A stretch of DNA of 64,000 nt from Synechococcus sp. MU1643 (GCF_020514095.1 NZ_VTKY01000001.1:62001-126000), one strand, 5' to 3'; numbered from the stretch's first letter, positions 1 through 9,286 are shown. Program-made: numbers and translations. Notes: generated by a model from the sequence alone, not told the origin.

Positions 1-35
1 GCTCAGCCGAGGAACGCGAACCAAAAGGGACCTTG

Positions 36-51
36 TAGCGTTCTAACGCTA
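36..51. repeat. Short perfect inverted repeat upstream of folD
   Basis: TAGCGTT and AACGCTA face each other across a two-base centre. No T-run follows on either strand, so it is not a typical intrinsic terminator. It lies about 45 bases before the folD start and could be an operator or part of an RNA hairpin; its function is unknown. Confidence 0.4.
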
Positions 52-94
52 GCTCTCTCTAGAGGGCATGCTGGAAGGTGTGCAAGGGGATGCC

Positions 95-976
95 ATGGCC
101 CTGCGTTTGGACGGCAAGGTGCTGGCAAGGGATGTGGAGCATCGTCTTCAAATCCTGATCGAACGGTGTCTGGCCGAGGTGGGGCGACCGCCGGGCTTGG
201 CGGTGCTGCGGGTTGGTGATGATCCCGCCAGCGCCGTCTACGTCGCCAACAAGGAAAAGGCCTGTGCTCGGATCGGGGTGGCCAGCTTTGGCGATCACCT
301 CCCCGCCGACACGCCTCCAGCGCAGGTGCTTCAAACGATCGAACGGTTGAATGCCAACCCGGAAGTGGACGGGATCCTTCTGCAGCTTCCCCTTCCAGCC
401 GGCCTCGATGAGGGGCCGCTGCTGATGGCCATCGATCCTGAAAAGGATGCCGATGGTCTGCACACCCTCAATCTCGGACGGCTGCTCAAGGGGGAACCGG
501 GCCCGCGCAGCTGCACTCCCGCAGGGGTGATGGCGATGCTGCGCAGCAATGGCATCGATCCAGCGGGCAAGCGCGCTGTGGTTATCGGCCGCAGCATTCT
601 TGTGGGGCAGCCGATGGCCTTGATGCTGCAGGCCGCCAACGCCACCGTCACCATTGCCCACTCCCGCACGGCCGATCTGGTGGCCCACACCCGCGAAGCC
701 GACATTCTTGTGGTGGCAGCTGGCCGTCCTGAGTTCATCGGGGCCGAGCACGTGCGGCCGGGAGCGGCGGTGGTGGATGTCGGCATCCACCGCAAGCCGG
801 AAGGTGGATTGTGCGGTGATGTTCGAGCGGCTGAAATCGAGTCGATCACTTCTGCGCTGTCGCCTGTCCCTGGCGGTGTGGGACCGATGACGGTGACGAT
901 GCTTCTGGTGAACACCGTTGTGGCTTGGTGCAGACGCCACACCCTTGACCATGATTTGGACGATCTCGTGCCCTGA
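95..976 (+). CDS. folD: Bifunctional methylenetetrahydrofolate dehydrogenase / cyclohydrolase FolD
   Basis: Interconverts 5,10-methylene-THF, methenyl-THF and 10-formyl-THF in the cytoplasm, supplying one-carbon units for purines and formyl-Met-tRNA. The product has the family's usual length of about 293 residues. Visible motifs are the catalytic YVANKEKAC segment, the LPLPAGLD loop, PEKDADGLH, the [11 protein letters not shown] nucleotide-binding turn and the C-terminal PGGVGPMT signature. The ATG at 95 is preferred over the in-frame ATG at 68 because AGGGGA sits just before it and the protein then starts at the family-typical ALRLDGK. The gene is intact. Confidence 0.95.
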   Translation: MALRLDGKVLARDVEHRLQILIERCLAEVGRPPGLAVLRVGDDPASAVYVANKEKACARIGVASFGDHLPADTPPAQVLQTIERLNANPEVDGILLQLPLPAGLDEGPLLMAIDPEKDADGLHTLNLGRLLKGEPGPRSCTPAGVMAMLRSNGIDPAGKRAVVIGRSILVGQPMALMLQAANATVTIAHSRTADLVAHTREADILVVAAGRPEFIGAEHVRPGAAVVDVGIHRKPEGGLCGDVRAAEIESITSALSPVPGGVGPMTVTMLLVNTVVAWCRRHTLDHDLDDLVP

Positions 977-984
977 TCGGTTCC

Positions 985-1660
985 ATGGCGCTGCACTGGC
1001 TGTTCCCTATCCCTGCTCTACAGGTCGATCTCGGGCCGGATGCCGCCACGGCCGCAGCCAAGTAGCAGCAGCTTGAGCAGTTCGATACCCAGGTGTATCA
1101 GCACCCCGAGTTCAGCGATCGCAACAACCTCACTGGGGATCTATTGGGCCATGCCGGCCTGGATCAGTTGCATCGCACGGATGCGTTCCAGTGGCTGAAC
1201 GGAGATAGGCCGAGCATGTGTCGGCCTATCTCCGTTCGCTGTTAGGCCCGGATCACGGTCTTGTGGCCCATATCCAAAAAGCCTGGCCCGTGGTGTGTGC
1301 GAGGAATGGCGGAACGGTGGATCTCCACAGCCACCGCAATGCCCAGTTGAGCGCAGTGTTTTACGTGTTGACGGATCCGGCCAAAGAGAGCGGGGAGCTG
1401 GAATTTGAGGCGCCCGATGATTACTTCAGCCATGTGATGGCGATGCCCGACCGGGACGCGGCTGTCTCCGGTGGTGTGTTCGCGCCGCTGCCTCACCGTC
1501 TTCTGATGATCCCTCGGACCTGCGCCATCGGGTGCTCCCTTACGAGGGAAGCGGCCCTCGCTATTCGGTGTCCTACGACTTGGCCATCACCACGGCGCCA
1601 GGCAAGGGACGCGAGATGCGAACACCCCATCCGATGGATTGGGTCCCCCTCGGCAGCTAA
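985..1660 (+). pseudogene. Degraded 2OG-Fe(II) oxygenase (TIGR02466-like)
   Basis: A recognisable reading frame is broken three times. It opens at ATG 985 (MALHWLFPIPALQVDLG), hits an in-frame TAG at 1063-1065, runs on to about 1200, and shifts frame at a long palindrome. The second frame carries GTVDLHSHRNAQLSAVFYV, a good match to the iron-binding His/SGVYYL region of this putative oxygenase family. A second shift near 1508-1512 leads into PSDLRHRVLPYEGSGPRYSV and the true stop at 1660. Each fragment is coherent, so this is a real gene that has decayed, or one disrupted by sequencing errors. The family name is inferred from motifs only. Confidence 0.75.
1197..1237. repeat. 17-bp perfect inverted repeat with 7-nt loop inside the oxygenase pseudogene
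   Basis: The left arm at 1197-1213 is the exact reverse complement of the right arm at 1221-1237, with GCATGTG between them. The right arm belongs to the conserved reading frame (SAYLRSLL). The left arm replaces the sequence expected upstream, and the reading frame is lost there. There is no T-run, so it is not a terminator. Confidence 0.85.
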
Positions 1661-1700
1661 TGGCTCGGCCTGAGAGAATCCCGCCAGCCAGGGTCCACCC

Positions 1701-2591
1701 ATGAGCGCCGAGTTCGATTTCAAGGCCTATCTCGGCAAGGCCAAAGAGCAGGTGGAAGCGGCCCTCGATGGATCCCTTGGTCCTGAGCGGCCGGAGTCCC
1801 TCAGGGAAGCGATGCGCTATTCGCTTCTTGCCGGTGGCAAGCGTCTGCGCCCGATTCTCTGCCTTGCTGCCTGCGAGCTGGCAGGCGGGGAGGCGACGCA
1901 GGCCCTGCCCACAGCGGTGGCGCTGGAAATGATCCACACCATGTCGTTGATTCACGACGACCTGCCGGCCATGGATGACGACGACCTGCGCCGTGGTCGT
2001 CCCACCAACCACAAGGTGTACGGCGAAGCGGTCGCCATCCTGGCGGGTGATGCCCTGCTGACCCGCGCCTTTGAAATGGTCGCGCTGCGCAGTCCGGATG
2101 TGCCGGCTGAGCGCCTCCTCAAGGTGGTGGGAGAACTGTCGTTGGTGGCCGGGGCCCCTGGCCTTGTGGGCGGCCAGGTGGTGGATCTAGAAAGCGAGGG
2201 CAAGGAGGTGGATCTTGAAACCCTCGAGTACATCCATCTCCATAAAACCGGAGCCCTGTTGAGCGCTTGTGTGATCACCGGGGCGATGATCGGCGGCGCC
2301 GATGAGGCGCTGATCAAGGCCCTGCGCATCTATGCCAGAGGAATCGGCCTAGCCTTCCAGATCATCGACGACATCCTCGACATCACGGCCAGCAGCGAGG
2401 TGCTCGGTAAAACCGCCGGCAAGGACCTCATCGCTGATAAGACCACTTATCCCAAGCTCTTGGGGCTCGACGAGTCCCGCCGCCGGGCTGATGCGCTGGT
2501 GAACGAAGCGAAAGAGTCCCTTCAACCCTGGGCCGAGAAGGCCATGCCCCTGCTGGCGTTGGCCGACTTCATTACCAGCCGCGACCGATGA
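1701..2591 (+). CDS. crtE: Geranylgeranyl diphosphate synthase
   Basis: Condenses IPP with allylic diphosphates to GGPP, the precursor of carotenoids, the chlorophyll phytyl tail and quinones. The trans-prenyltransferase signatures are both present: the first Asp-rich motif [17 protein letters not shown] near residue 85 and the second motif [11 protein letters not shown] near residue 220. GGKRLRPIL near residue 50 binds IPP. The length of 296 residues is normal. The stop overlaps the start of the next gene (ATGA), so the two are probably co-transcribed and translationally coupled. Confidence 0.95.
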   Translation: MSAEFDFKAYLGKAKEQVEAALDGSLGPERPESLREAMRYSLLAGGKRLRPILCLAACELAGGEATQALPTAVALEMIHTMSLIHDDLPAMDDDDLRRGRPTNHKVYGEAVAILAGDALLTRAFEMVALRSPDVPAERLLKVVGELSLVAGAPGLVGGQVVDLESEGKEVDLETLEYIHLHKTGALLSACVITGAMIGGADEALIKALRIYARGIGLAFQIIDDILDITASSEVLGKTAGKDLIADKTTYPKLLGLDESRRRADALVNEAKESLQPWAEKAMPLLALADFITSRDR

Positions 2592-3100
2592 TCGACGCCA
2601 CGCCTTCCCATGCGGTCCTGCGGGAGTTTTTCGACAACAGTTCACTCACCTGGGGCTTACTGGCCTGTGGCGGTGCCCAGCTCTCGAAGCTGTTCCTTGA
2701 GTTGCTCCTGCATCGCCGTTGGCGACCGTCGGTGCTGATCGAAACCGGCGGTATGCCGTCGAGTCACTCCGCCTTGGTCACAGGCACGGCAGCCTGTGTG
2801 GGCTGGACCCTGGGTTTTGATCACCCCCTCTTCGCCCTTGCGGCGATGGTGGCGTTTGTTGTCATGTACGACGCCAGTGGCATTCGGCGTAATGCCGGGC
2901 TGACGGCGGAACGGGTGAATGGCTTGCCTGATTCGCTCTGGCCGGATGTTCTGGAGAAACCCCTCAAGGAAAGCCTGGGCCACAGCCGGCTGCAGGTGCT
3001 GGTGGGCAGCCTGATGGGTCCCGCCATTGCTCTGCCTGGCGTGGAGTTTGTGGGATCACCGCTGCATCTGCTGTCGGGTCTTGGAGCTGGGCTGGGGTGA
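2588..3100 (+). CDS. Divergent PAP2 family protein (DUF212)
   Basis: A small integral membrane protein of 170 residues. The family hallmarks GGMPSSHSA near residue 55 and [11 protein letters not shown] near residue 95 are both seen; they resemble the phosphatase/haloperoxidase (PAP2) active-site layout in reduced form. The exact substrate is unknown. Its fixed position directly after crtE in the same operon suggests a lipid or prenyl-diphosphate phosphatase role, but that is inference. It overlaps crtE by four bases and the next gene by four bases. Confidence 0.85.
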   Translation: MIDATPSHAVLREFFDNSSLTWGLLACGGAQLSKLFLELLLHRRWRPSVLIETGGMPSSHSALVTGTAACVGWTLGFDHPLFALAAMVAFVVMYDASGIRRNAGLTAERVNGLPDSLWPDVLEKPLKESLGHSRLQVLVGSLMGPAIALPGVEFVGSPLHLLSGLGAGLG

Positions 3101-4548
3101 CCGCCGCCGCGGACCTCACCGCTGATCAGCAGGCCGCGGCGGATGCCTTTGCGGCCTGGCTCAAACAGCCCGTGGATGGAACTCCCTTCGTGCTCAGTGG
3201 TTTTGCCGGCAGCGGCAAGACCTTCCTCTCCATGCGCCTGCTGCGTCAGGTGGAAGCCAGCGGTTTGTGTTGGACCGTCGTTGCCCCAACCCACAAAGCG
3301 GTGGGCGTCTTGCGCCAGGCCTTGGAGTTGGAGGGGCTCCAACCCACCTGGTATCCCTCCACCATCCATCGCTTGTTGCGGCTGAAACTCAAGCGCTCCG
3401 CCGACGCTGAACTCTGTGAACCCACCGAGCAGACGGCCATGGCCCTGGAGAACTTGGGCCTTGTGCTGATTGACGAAGCTTCGATGGTGGACAGCACCCT
3501 GTTGGGCATCGCCCTCCAGTGTGCCCATCCGTTCAAGACACGTTTGGTGTTTGTCGGCGACCCGGCCCAGTTGCCACCGGTTGGTGAGCAGAACAGTCCC
3601 GTGTTTGCGATGCAACGGTCCTGTTCTGCCAGCTTGACCCAGGTGGTGCGGCATCAAGGCCCGGTGCTGCGGCTGGCGGCGGGTCTGCGGGAGGGGCGCC
3701 TGCCCTGCCAGATGCCACCGCTGCTGCCGCCGATTCGTTCCCCGCAGGGGCAGGTGCGCAGCCTGGTGCAACGGGAATGGCTGGATCAGGCCCGGCGTGC
3801 CTTGAGGGATGCCTCGGTGCAAGACAACCCCGATGCCGCACGCATCCTCTGCTACACGAACCGCACCCTGGATCGCTTGGTGCCCCATGCGCGCCGCGCG
3901 ATCCATGGGGAAATGGCGGATCAGATGCCGGTGCTGCCCGGTGAGGTGTTGATCAGTCGAACCGCGGTGATGGCCCCGGCCTCAAGGGATGGAGAAGAGG
4001 CCGGTGAAGAACCCGACATGGTGCTGGGCTCCAACCGTGAAGTGACGGTGCGGGACGTCAAGCCGGAGGCCTGTGACCTGGCGGATTTTGGCCTGTCGTC
4101 TGCCGATGGGCCTGTGCCGGTGATCGAGACCCTCTCCGCATCGGTGAATGCGGGGGATCTTGAGCTCACCCTGCGCCTGCAGCCGCCGATTGGCAGCTCT
4201 GGTCGTCAGGAGCTTGATGCGGTGATGCAGCGGCTGCGCAAGCAGGCCCGTGATGCTGGCAAGAAAAACGGTCGCGCGATCTGGCGGCAGTACTTCCTGA
4301 TTCGTGATGCCTTCGCTTCCCTTGGGCCGGCGGCGGTGCTCACGGTTCACCGCAGTCAGGGCAGCAGTTTTGGGGATGTCTTTGTGGCGCCGGATGTGTT
4401 CCGGGCCGACCCAGCCATCCGCCAGCAGCTCTGTTATGTCGCAGTGTCCCGAGCCCGCACGGGGGTTTGGTTGCTTGGCGGGGAGACGTCGCCTGATCTG
4501 CGCACCTCCTGGCAGCGCGAATTCGATACCACCCGGGACCACGCATGA
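3097..4548 (+). CDS. RecD/UvrD-like DNA helicase
   Basis: A superfamily 1 ATP-dependent helicase of 483 residues. Visible motifs in order: Walker A FAGSGKTF near residue 38, LVLIDEASMVDS (Walker B), VFVGDPAQLPPV (motif III), and the UvrD-like C-terminal box VLTVHRSQGSSF followed by YVAVSRARTG. It starts at a GTG that overlaps the DUF212 stop. It is shorter than RecD proper and lacks nuclease or RecBC partners here, so a role in fork or recombination repair is inferred from the family only. Confidence 0.85.
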   Translation: MTAAADLTADQQAAADAFAAWLKQPVDGTPFVLSGFAGSGKTFLSMRLLRQVEASGLCWTVVAPTHKAVGVLRQALELEGLQPTWYPSTIHRLLRLKLKRSADAELCEPTEQTAMALENLGLVLIDEASMVDSTLLGIALQCAHPFKTRLVFVGDPAQLPPVGEQNSPVFAMQRSCSASLTQVVRHQGPVLRLAAGLREGRLPCQMPPLLPPIRSPQGQVRSLVQREWLDQARRALRDASVQDNPDAARILCYTNRTLDRLVPHARRAIHGEMADQMPVLPGEVLISRTAVMAPASRDGEEAGEEPDMVLGSNREVTVRDVKPEACDLADFGLSSADGPVPVIETLSASVNAGDLELTLRLQPPIGSSGRQELDAVMQRLRKQARDAGKKNGRAIWRQYFLIRDAFASLGPAAVLTVHRSQGSSFGDVFVAPDVFRADPAIRQQLCYVAVSRARTGVWLLGGETSPDLRTSWQREFDTTRDHA

Positions 4549-4549
4549 A

Positions 4550-5075
4550 TCAGGAGACCATCAGGCCGCTGACCCCCTGCAAGCCCAGGTAAGTCCCCAG
4601 CCCAAAACTGAGGCTGCCCACCACCAGTTCTCCCCGGCTCAGCAGGGCGGTTTTGCCGCGTTGCAGCAGCGGAAGAACCCCTTGGCGTCCGATCAAAACC
4701 GCTAGAAACGGAACCAGCATCAGGGCAGTGGCGGCGAAGCTTAAGCCGATGCGGCAGGCAATCTCCTCTTGCAGGGGCAACTGCGCGGTCAGGATTACGG
4801 CGGCGCTTTTGGCGAACAACAACAGATCGTCGGGACTGATCACTTCAGTGACGCTGCTGATCAGCAACAGCAAGGGAAGCGGCATTGCGGCGAAACGATC
4901 CACGGCGCCGCTCCAAGCGGGCGCTGGTCAGCAGCCAGCCGCCTACAAACAATCCCCCGCGCCGCAGCGGTGACCCCCCCAGCAGCAGCAACAGCAGCAG
5001 AACGATGTGGATGGGCGACAGCGCCACGCCAAGCCCGTAGGTCAGCAGTTCGGTCCAGATCCGGGGTTCCGCCAT
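4550..5075 (-). pseudogene. Broken SfLAP/GAP-family membrane protein gene
   Basis: Two coherent fragments on the minus strand lie in different frames. The N-terminal fragment (from 5075) has the family opening GLGVALSPIHIVLLLLLLLG and runs to FVGGWLLTSAR. After a shift near 4905-4925 the second frame gives SGAVDRFAAMPLP, an NPKNLLL-like SPDDLLLFA segment and further hydrophobic helices to the stop. About 40 residues expected between helix 2 and the DRF segment are missing, so this looks like a deletion plus frameshift rather than a single-base error. It ends two bases from the convergent helicase gene. Family assignment is from motif order. Confidence 0.65.
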
Positions 5076-5108
5076 TTAGGCCGGTGGATTTGTTGGGGCA
5101 TTTCAGCG

Positions 5109-5648
5109 CTAAATGGCTCGAATCTCTCGTTCCCATCCCAGGATGCTTACGGAGGCTGTTGCGAGAGGTAAGAGCTGGTCGCCAGCTGCTCCCAAGCCCA
5201 GCCAAGCTCCTGCGAGTGCTCTCAAGATGTGGCCATGGGCGAAAAGGGCAATGTCCCCTGGACCTGGAGCGTCAAGCGCTGTGCAGATAGCTCTTGCGCA
5301 GCGAGCCTCAACTTGCTCAGCGTCCTCACCTCCAGGACAGCCATGGCTCCATACGGTCCAGTTCGGCACGGTTTGGCGGATCGTGGTGGTTGTGATCCCT
5401 TCGTAGTCGCCATAGTTCCACTCGACGATGTCGTTGCAGATCTGCATCTCGTGGCCAAGGCCAGCCAACTCGCAGGTTCGTCTGGCCCGTTGAAAGGGGG
5501 AGCTGAACATCGCTGCGAATTGCTGTTGACCGAGGATTGGCTTCAGGGCTCTGGCTTCGGCTTCATTATCAGGTAAGAGCGGTAGGTCTGTGCTGCCGGT
5601 GTGCCGCCCGTTCAGTGCCCACTCAGTTGCTCCATGGCGCAACAACCA
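5109..5648 (-). CDS. Histidine phosphatase family protein (phosphoglycerate mutase-like)
   Basis: A branch-1 histidine phosphatase. It shows the phospho-acceptor LRHGATEW at the N-terminus, SSPFQRARRT with the second phosphate-binding arginine, the acid/base glutamate in VEWNYGDYEG and the second histidine in LFAHGHILR. The length, about 179 residues, is typical. The start is uncertain: there is no ATG upstream of LRHGATEW in frame, and the tandem TTG codons at 5648/5645 are the best candidates. The substrate cannot be told from sequence. Confidence 0.8.
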   Translation of the reverse strand, partial: WLLRHGATEWALNGRHTGSTDLPLLPDNEAEARALKPILGQQQFAAMFSSPFQRARRTCELAGLGHEMQICNDIVEWNYGDYEGITTTTIRQTVPNWTVWSHGCPGGEDAEQVEARCARAICTALDAPGPGDIALFAHGHILRALAGAWLGLGAAGDQLLPLATASVSILGWEREIRAI

Positions 5649-5726
5649 GAGCTGGCGAGAAATGCATTGTTCCGGAGGTGACCCGCTCAGGATGGACAGT
5701 GTTGGTTGAAGAGTCAGCAGCCAGCT

Positions 5727-5834
5727 TCACAGCTTCAGGATCAAGGCGGCCAGACCAATGCTCACCCCCAAACTCACAACGCCGAGAAGGGCTCTCCAGA
5801 AGGCTTTGTCTTTGGTGTCGAGGAAGTTGCTCAA
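5727..5834 (-). CDS. Possible 35-residue single-helix membrane protein
   Basis: A short frame from a TTG at 5834 gives a polar head (SNFLDTKDKAFWRALLG) followed by one hydrophobic helix rich in Val, Leu, Gly and Ala, ending in LILKL and a TGA. An in-frame stop just upstream fixes the maximum length. Evidence is composition and position between two minus-strand genes; there is no clear ribosome-binding site. Confidence 0.3.
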   Translation of the reverse strand: MSNFLDTKDKAFWRALLGVVSLGVSIGLAALILKL

Positions 5835-5849
5835 GGAATGCCAGAGGCT

Positions 5850-6224
5850 TCAACCGTCAGTTTTGCCATCCGGCAGCAGGTAAGGAAAGGTGCGACGGAT
5901 CGGGCGGTGCAGCGACCGCAGCGTTTTGTTGTAGTGCACGCCGGGCACAACGCTGTAACTGCGGCCCAGCACCAGCGCATGGTCCAGATCGGCCTCGCAG
6001 CTGCGGATGTCGGTCTGCACAGGCCGCGCCTGCGTTGACACCGGAGCAGCGGCGGGAATCAGGGCTGAAAACTGTCCTTCTCTGTGCCGCCAGCTCTGAC
6101 AGGCGTTGAGGGCCTCTGCCGCGGAATCGAACACTTGCTTGGTGGTTTCCCGTCGAGTGCTCATTGCCTCCATGCCGAGCAGGGGCAGCGCGGTGATCAA
6201 TAGGACAAATCCAAAGCGGAGCAT
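5850..6224 (-). CDS. Hypothetical secreted or membrane-anchored protein
   Basis: A 124-residue product with an N-terminal hydrophobic stretch (LRFGFVLLITALPLLGMEA) that looks like a signal peptide or anchor. The mature part contains two cysteines, NACQSW and RSCEADL, that could form a disulphide. No family recognised. It lies upstream of the histidine phosphatase on the same strand. Confidence 0.6.
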   Translation of the reverse strand: MLRFGFVLLITALPLLGMEAMSTRRETTKQVFDSAAEALNACQSWRHREGQFSALIPAAAPVSTQARPVQTDIRSCEADLDHALVLGRSYSVVPGVHYNKTLRSLHRPIRRTFPYLLPDGKTDG

Positions 6225-6309
6225 GCGACTGGCGCGAAGGTCCTGCTTCAGCCGTAGCGAGATAGGTGGAGCGTGGAACCCTCCTTCCCAATCTTTTCGC
6301 CTGAGTGTC

Positions 6310-6663
6310 TCAGTAGCGCACTTCGAACCAGTCGTCGCCCGTAACCGGGAGCTGGCTGGGTGTCACCCGAAGCACCCTTGCACCCGGCGGCCCGACTTCA
6401 CACCAGGCCCGCAGTTCAGACAAGGCCAGCGGTGCCCCTTCGGCTTGAACTTCCACACGGCCATCACTGAGGTTGCGCACCCAACCGCTGATGCCGAGAT
6501 CCAGGGCGCGCCGATTGCAGCTGGCACGGAACCCTACCCGCTGAACGCGGCCTTCGATTACCCAGCGCCAGCGTTCGGCGAACGGTTGGATTCGCGGGGG
6601 TTGCTGGCGGCTGACGAAGCGCTTGCCGATCGCTTCTCCCCGGCTTCGAGCGCGGCGCGCCAT
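6310..6663 (-). CDS. acyP: Acylphosphatase
   Basis: A small enzyme that hydrolyses acyl phosphates. The core of about 85 residues begins at VIEGRVQRVGFR, with the catalytic arginine in RVQRVGFR and the catalytic asparagine in GWVRNLSDG, and ends in the usual FEVRY. The true N-terminus is unclear: the ATG at 6663 overlaps the end of cbiA by about 105 bases, while the conserved core begins almost exactly at the cbiA stop. Last gene of the zwf-opcA-cbiA-acyP operon. Confidence 0.8.
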   Translation of the reverse strand: MARRARSRGEAIGKRFVSRQQPPRIQPFAERWRWVIEGRVQRVGFRASCNRRALDLGISGWVRNLSDGRVEVQAEGAPLALSELRAWCEVGPPGARVLRVTPSQLPVTGDDWFEVRY

Positions 6664-7985
6664 CGGGAGCAGATCGTCGTAGAGCTTGCCCAGTGCAGGT
6701 GAACCCAGCTCGCGTGAACTGTCTGATCGACCCATCCTTCCGAATGTCGATGGACTTTCCATCCCTCAATGTCCCACAGCACTGTCCTGTCGGAGGACGG
6801 CCGGTTGGTGTGCAGTTCCCAGCGGTGAAATTCGTGGCCCACCAGCTGCTGACCGCTCTTCACAACAGGGCTGTCCCGCCGTGCCAGCAGGCGGCGATAG
6901 CCCACCTGCAGCGGTCCGCGCTGGGCCGTGAAGGGCAGTAGACCCGCCATGCGGTGGCTGCTGCCATCGAGGTCGGTTAGCTGGTTTCCGAGCACAAGCA
7001 TCCCGCCGCATTCGGCGTAGATCGGTCGCTGCTGCACGAAGGCCCGTAGCGAGCTCAGGCTTTGCTCACAGCCGCTGAGCTGGGCGGCGTGCTGTTCGGG
7101 GAAGCCGCCCGGCAGGATCAGTCCCTTGGCTTCTGAAGGGATGGCCTCATCGGCCAGGGGGCTCCAGCGGAGCACGGGCATGCCCATGTGCTCCAGCAGT
7201 TCATTGGTTTCCTGGTAGCGGAAGTGAAAGGCGGCATCACTGGCTAGTGCCACCGGCAGGGGCTGTCCCTGTTCTACGGGGATGTTGGCCAGGGGCTGCG
7301 GCCCGGGGCGGGGTGCCTGCAGCAGGGGTTCCAGGCGTTCCAGGTTCAGGTGCTGGCTGGCCAGAGCGGCCCAGGCCTGGCGTCGCTGTTCGGGCGCTTC
7401 CAATTCATGGGCCGGGGCCAAGCCGAGATGACGGCCCGGCAGGGCCAGGGCTTCGCTGCGCGGCAGGCAGCCCAGCAATGGCACCCCCATGCGATCCAGC
7501 ACCTCGGCCAGCAGTTCCCGGTGCCTGGGGCTGCTGACTTTGTTGAGCACCACACCGGCGATGTGCAAGTGGGGATCGTGATCGCGGAATCCGTGCACGA
7601 TGGCGCCGAGGGAGGCAGCCTGACCACCGGCATCCAGCACCAGCACCACCGGCAGGTCCAGCAGGCGGGCCACGTCGGCGGTGCTTCCGGTTGTACTGCT
7701 GCCGATGCCATCGAAGAGCCCCATCACCCCCTCCACGAGGGTCAGCTCGGAGGCACCTCCATAACCGTGAAATGCGCGCCGAACCCAGGCTTCCCCGCAG
7801 AGATTTAGATCGAGGTTGCGACAGGTCTGACCCGAGGCCTGGCTGAGCAGCTGGGCATCGAGATAGTCCGGCCCCACCTTGAAGGCTTGAATCCAGCGGC
7901 CGTTCTGTTGGGCCCAGCTCAACAGCGCCAGGCTCAACAGGGTTTTGCCGCTGCCACTGGCTGGTGCAGCGATGACAGCGGCCAT
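6558..7985 (-). CDS. cbiA: Cobyrinate a,c-diamide synthase
   Basis: Glutamine-dependent amidation of the a and c side chains of cobyrinic acid in cobamide synthesis. The N-terminal ATPase domain has the P-loop APASGSGKT at residues 7-15 and LVEGVMGLFDG near 84-93. The C-terminal class I glutaminase-like domain has the catalytic Cys326 in YAECGGML and ends at HASWVHLHW near residue 430. The roughly 40 residues after that are low-complexity and may be non-conserved. It lies 14 bases downstream of opcA. Confidence 0.9.
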   Translation of the reverse strand: MAAVIAAPASGSGKTLLSLALLSWAQQNGRWIQAFKVGPDYLDAQLLSQASGQTCRNLDLNLCGEAWVRRAFHGYGGASELTLVEGVMGLFDGIGSSTTGSTADVARLLDLPVVLVLDAGGQAASLGAIVHGFRDHDPHLHIAGVVLNKVSSPRHRELLAEVLDRMGVPLLGCLPRSEALALPGRHLGLAPAHELEAPEQRRQAWAALASQHLNLERLEPLLQAPRPGPQPLANIPVEQGQPLPVALASDAAFHFRYQETNELLEHMGMPVLRWSPLADEAIPSEAKGLILPGGFPEQHAAQLSGCEQSLSSLRAFVQQRPIYAECGGMLVLGNQLTDLDGSSHRMAGLLPFTAQRGPLQVGYRRLLARRDSPVVKSGQQLVGHEFHRWELHTNRPSSDRTVLWDIEGWKVHRHSEGWVDQTVHASWVHLHWASSTTICSRWRAALEAGEKRSASASSAASNPRESNRSPNAGAG

Positions 7986-7999
7986 GGCTCAGACGCGGA

Positions 8000-9286
8000 T
8001 CAGCTCAGCAGCCTGGCAGCCAGCGGAGCCGCAGCTGCCAGCAATGGGTTGGTGCTGTCGTGACCGCCGCCCAGCAAGCGGGCTACATCCATTTCAGGGG
8101 TGTCGTGCTGAACGGGAACCACTTCCTCATGCAGATCGAGGTTGGCCATGCCTCCCCCCTCCAAACGCATGCAGCCCCCAGATTCAGCGCAGAGAATCAC
8201 GCACACGCCTTGCTTGTTTTCCGGCTCGGCAATGAGTCGAAGCCCCACCATCTGGCCGGCATGCACGTTGGGCTGCCCCGTCGGCACAGCCATCAGTTGG
8301 AAGGTTACCTCCGTTCCATCGGAACGCTTGAACTGGGCGGTGGTGCCGTCCTCGATCGTGTCGGTCGAGACCAGCGTCCAGCCCAGTCGATCGGCGATCC
8401 ATGCGGCTAGCAGCAGTCCTTGGGCGGGGTGATGGCCCTCAACATCGATGTCGAGACGGGTGATGTGGCTTAAAGCATCACGCCGTTGCGGCGGGTCGAA
8501 CACCATGGCGAGGGTCTCGCGCCAGCTGCGAAGGCGCAGCCAGTTGAGATCGTTCACTGCCTGGCCGCTCACCACGCGGCTGCTCAGCAGCTCAAGGCAC
8601 TGACGCGGATCCCCCAAAGCGGTGTCGATGATTAGGCGCCGTGGTGCGCTGTTGAGCCGTTGCATCAGCTCTGGCGCTTCGTCGATGCAGCCGTTCCACC
8701 AGACCCAGGCCGGCATCGAGTCCGGCAGCAGGGGGTCGAGAATCGAAAGGCCCTCACGCAGGGCACCATGGCCGCCTCGCAGAACTACAACATCGCCGCA
8801 GGCTGCGGTCCCCCCCCCCTCCTCAGGCAGCGGGCAGTAGGCGGCCACGAGTGTTTCGAGGGGTTGCGCCGCATCGATGGTTGGTGCCAGGGTGATCAGG
8901 CGCCGGGGCATCAGCGCACTCAGGGCCGGATCGATGTACTGGCCACGCAGGTCTTCTGCGCTCACCTGCCCCTCAAAATCAGCCACCGCCTTCACCACGG
9001 CCCCATCAAGCGGCGGCGTGCTCAGGGGAAGGTCGGCATCCAGCACCGCTTGGCGGCCCGCAGCGATCAAGGGGGCGGATTGCTGTCCGGTGACGGGCCC
9101 AGGCAGGCGACCACTGCGGATCAATTGCTGCTCCGCCCAGGCGGGTTGCCAGATCAGCAGGCAGAAGGTGTTGGCCCCGGTGCCCGTGCTGCCCTGTTGC
9201 TCGGGGGACCAGAGCTGTTCGAGGTAGTGGGGAACCTCCGCAGGTGCCAGTTCCAGCGGGGTTTGCAGGGTGAGCTGAGGGGACAT
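8000..9286 (-). CDS. opcA: Glucose-6-phosphate dehydrogenase assembly protein OpcA
   Basis: OpcA is the cyanobacterial redox-linked activator of G6PDH in the oxidative pentose phosphate pathway, active mainly at night. The 428-residue product matches the family in length. It lies 56 bases downstream of zwf on the same strand, the standard cyanobacterial arrangement. Conserved-looking segments include PRRLIIDTALGDP and the LRLRSWRETLAMVFDPP stretch. Cysteines near the C-terminus (CVILCAESGGC) are candidates for thioredoxin control, an inference. Confidence 0.9.
   Translation of the reverse strand: MSPQLTLQTPLELAPAEVPHYLEQLWSPEQQGSTGTGANTFCLLIWQPAWAEQQLIRSGRLPGPVTGQQSAPLIAAGRQAVLDADLPLSTPPLDGAVVKAVADFEGQVSAEDLRGQYIDPALSALMPRRLITLAPTIDAAQPLETLVAAYCPLPEEGGGTAACGDVVVLRGGHGALREGLSILDPLLPDSMPAWVWWNGCIDEAPELMQRLNSAPRRLIIDTALGDPRQCLELLSSRVVSGQAVNDLNWLRLRSWRETLAMVFDPPQRRDALSHITRLDIDVEGHHPAQGLLLAAWIADRLGWTLVSTDTIEDGTTAQFKRSDGTEVTFQLMAVPTGQPNVHAGQMVGLRLIAEPENKQGVCVILCAESGGCMRLEGGGMANLDLHEEVVPVQHDTPEMDVARLLGGGHDSTNPLLAAAAPLAARLLS

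Noticed and set aside
1197-1237. Palindrome as an intrinsic terminator for folD
   Set aside because: No T-run follows, it lies more than 200 bases after folD, and it is inside a recognisable coding frame.
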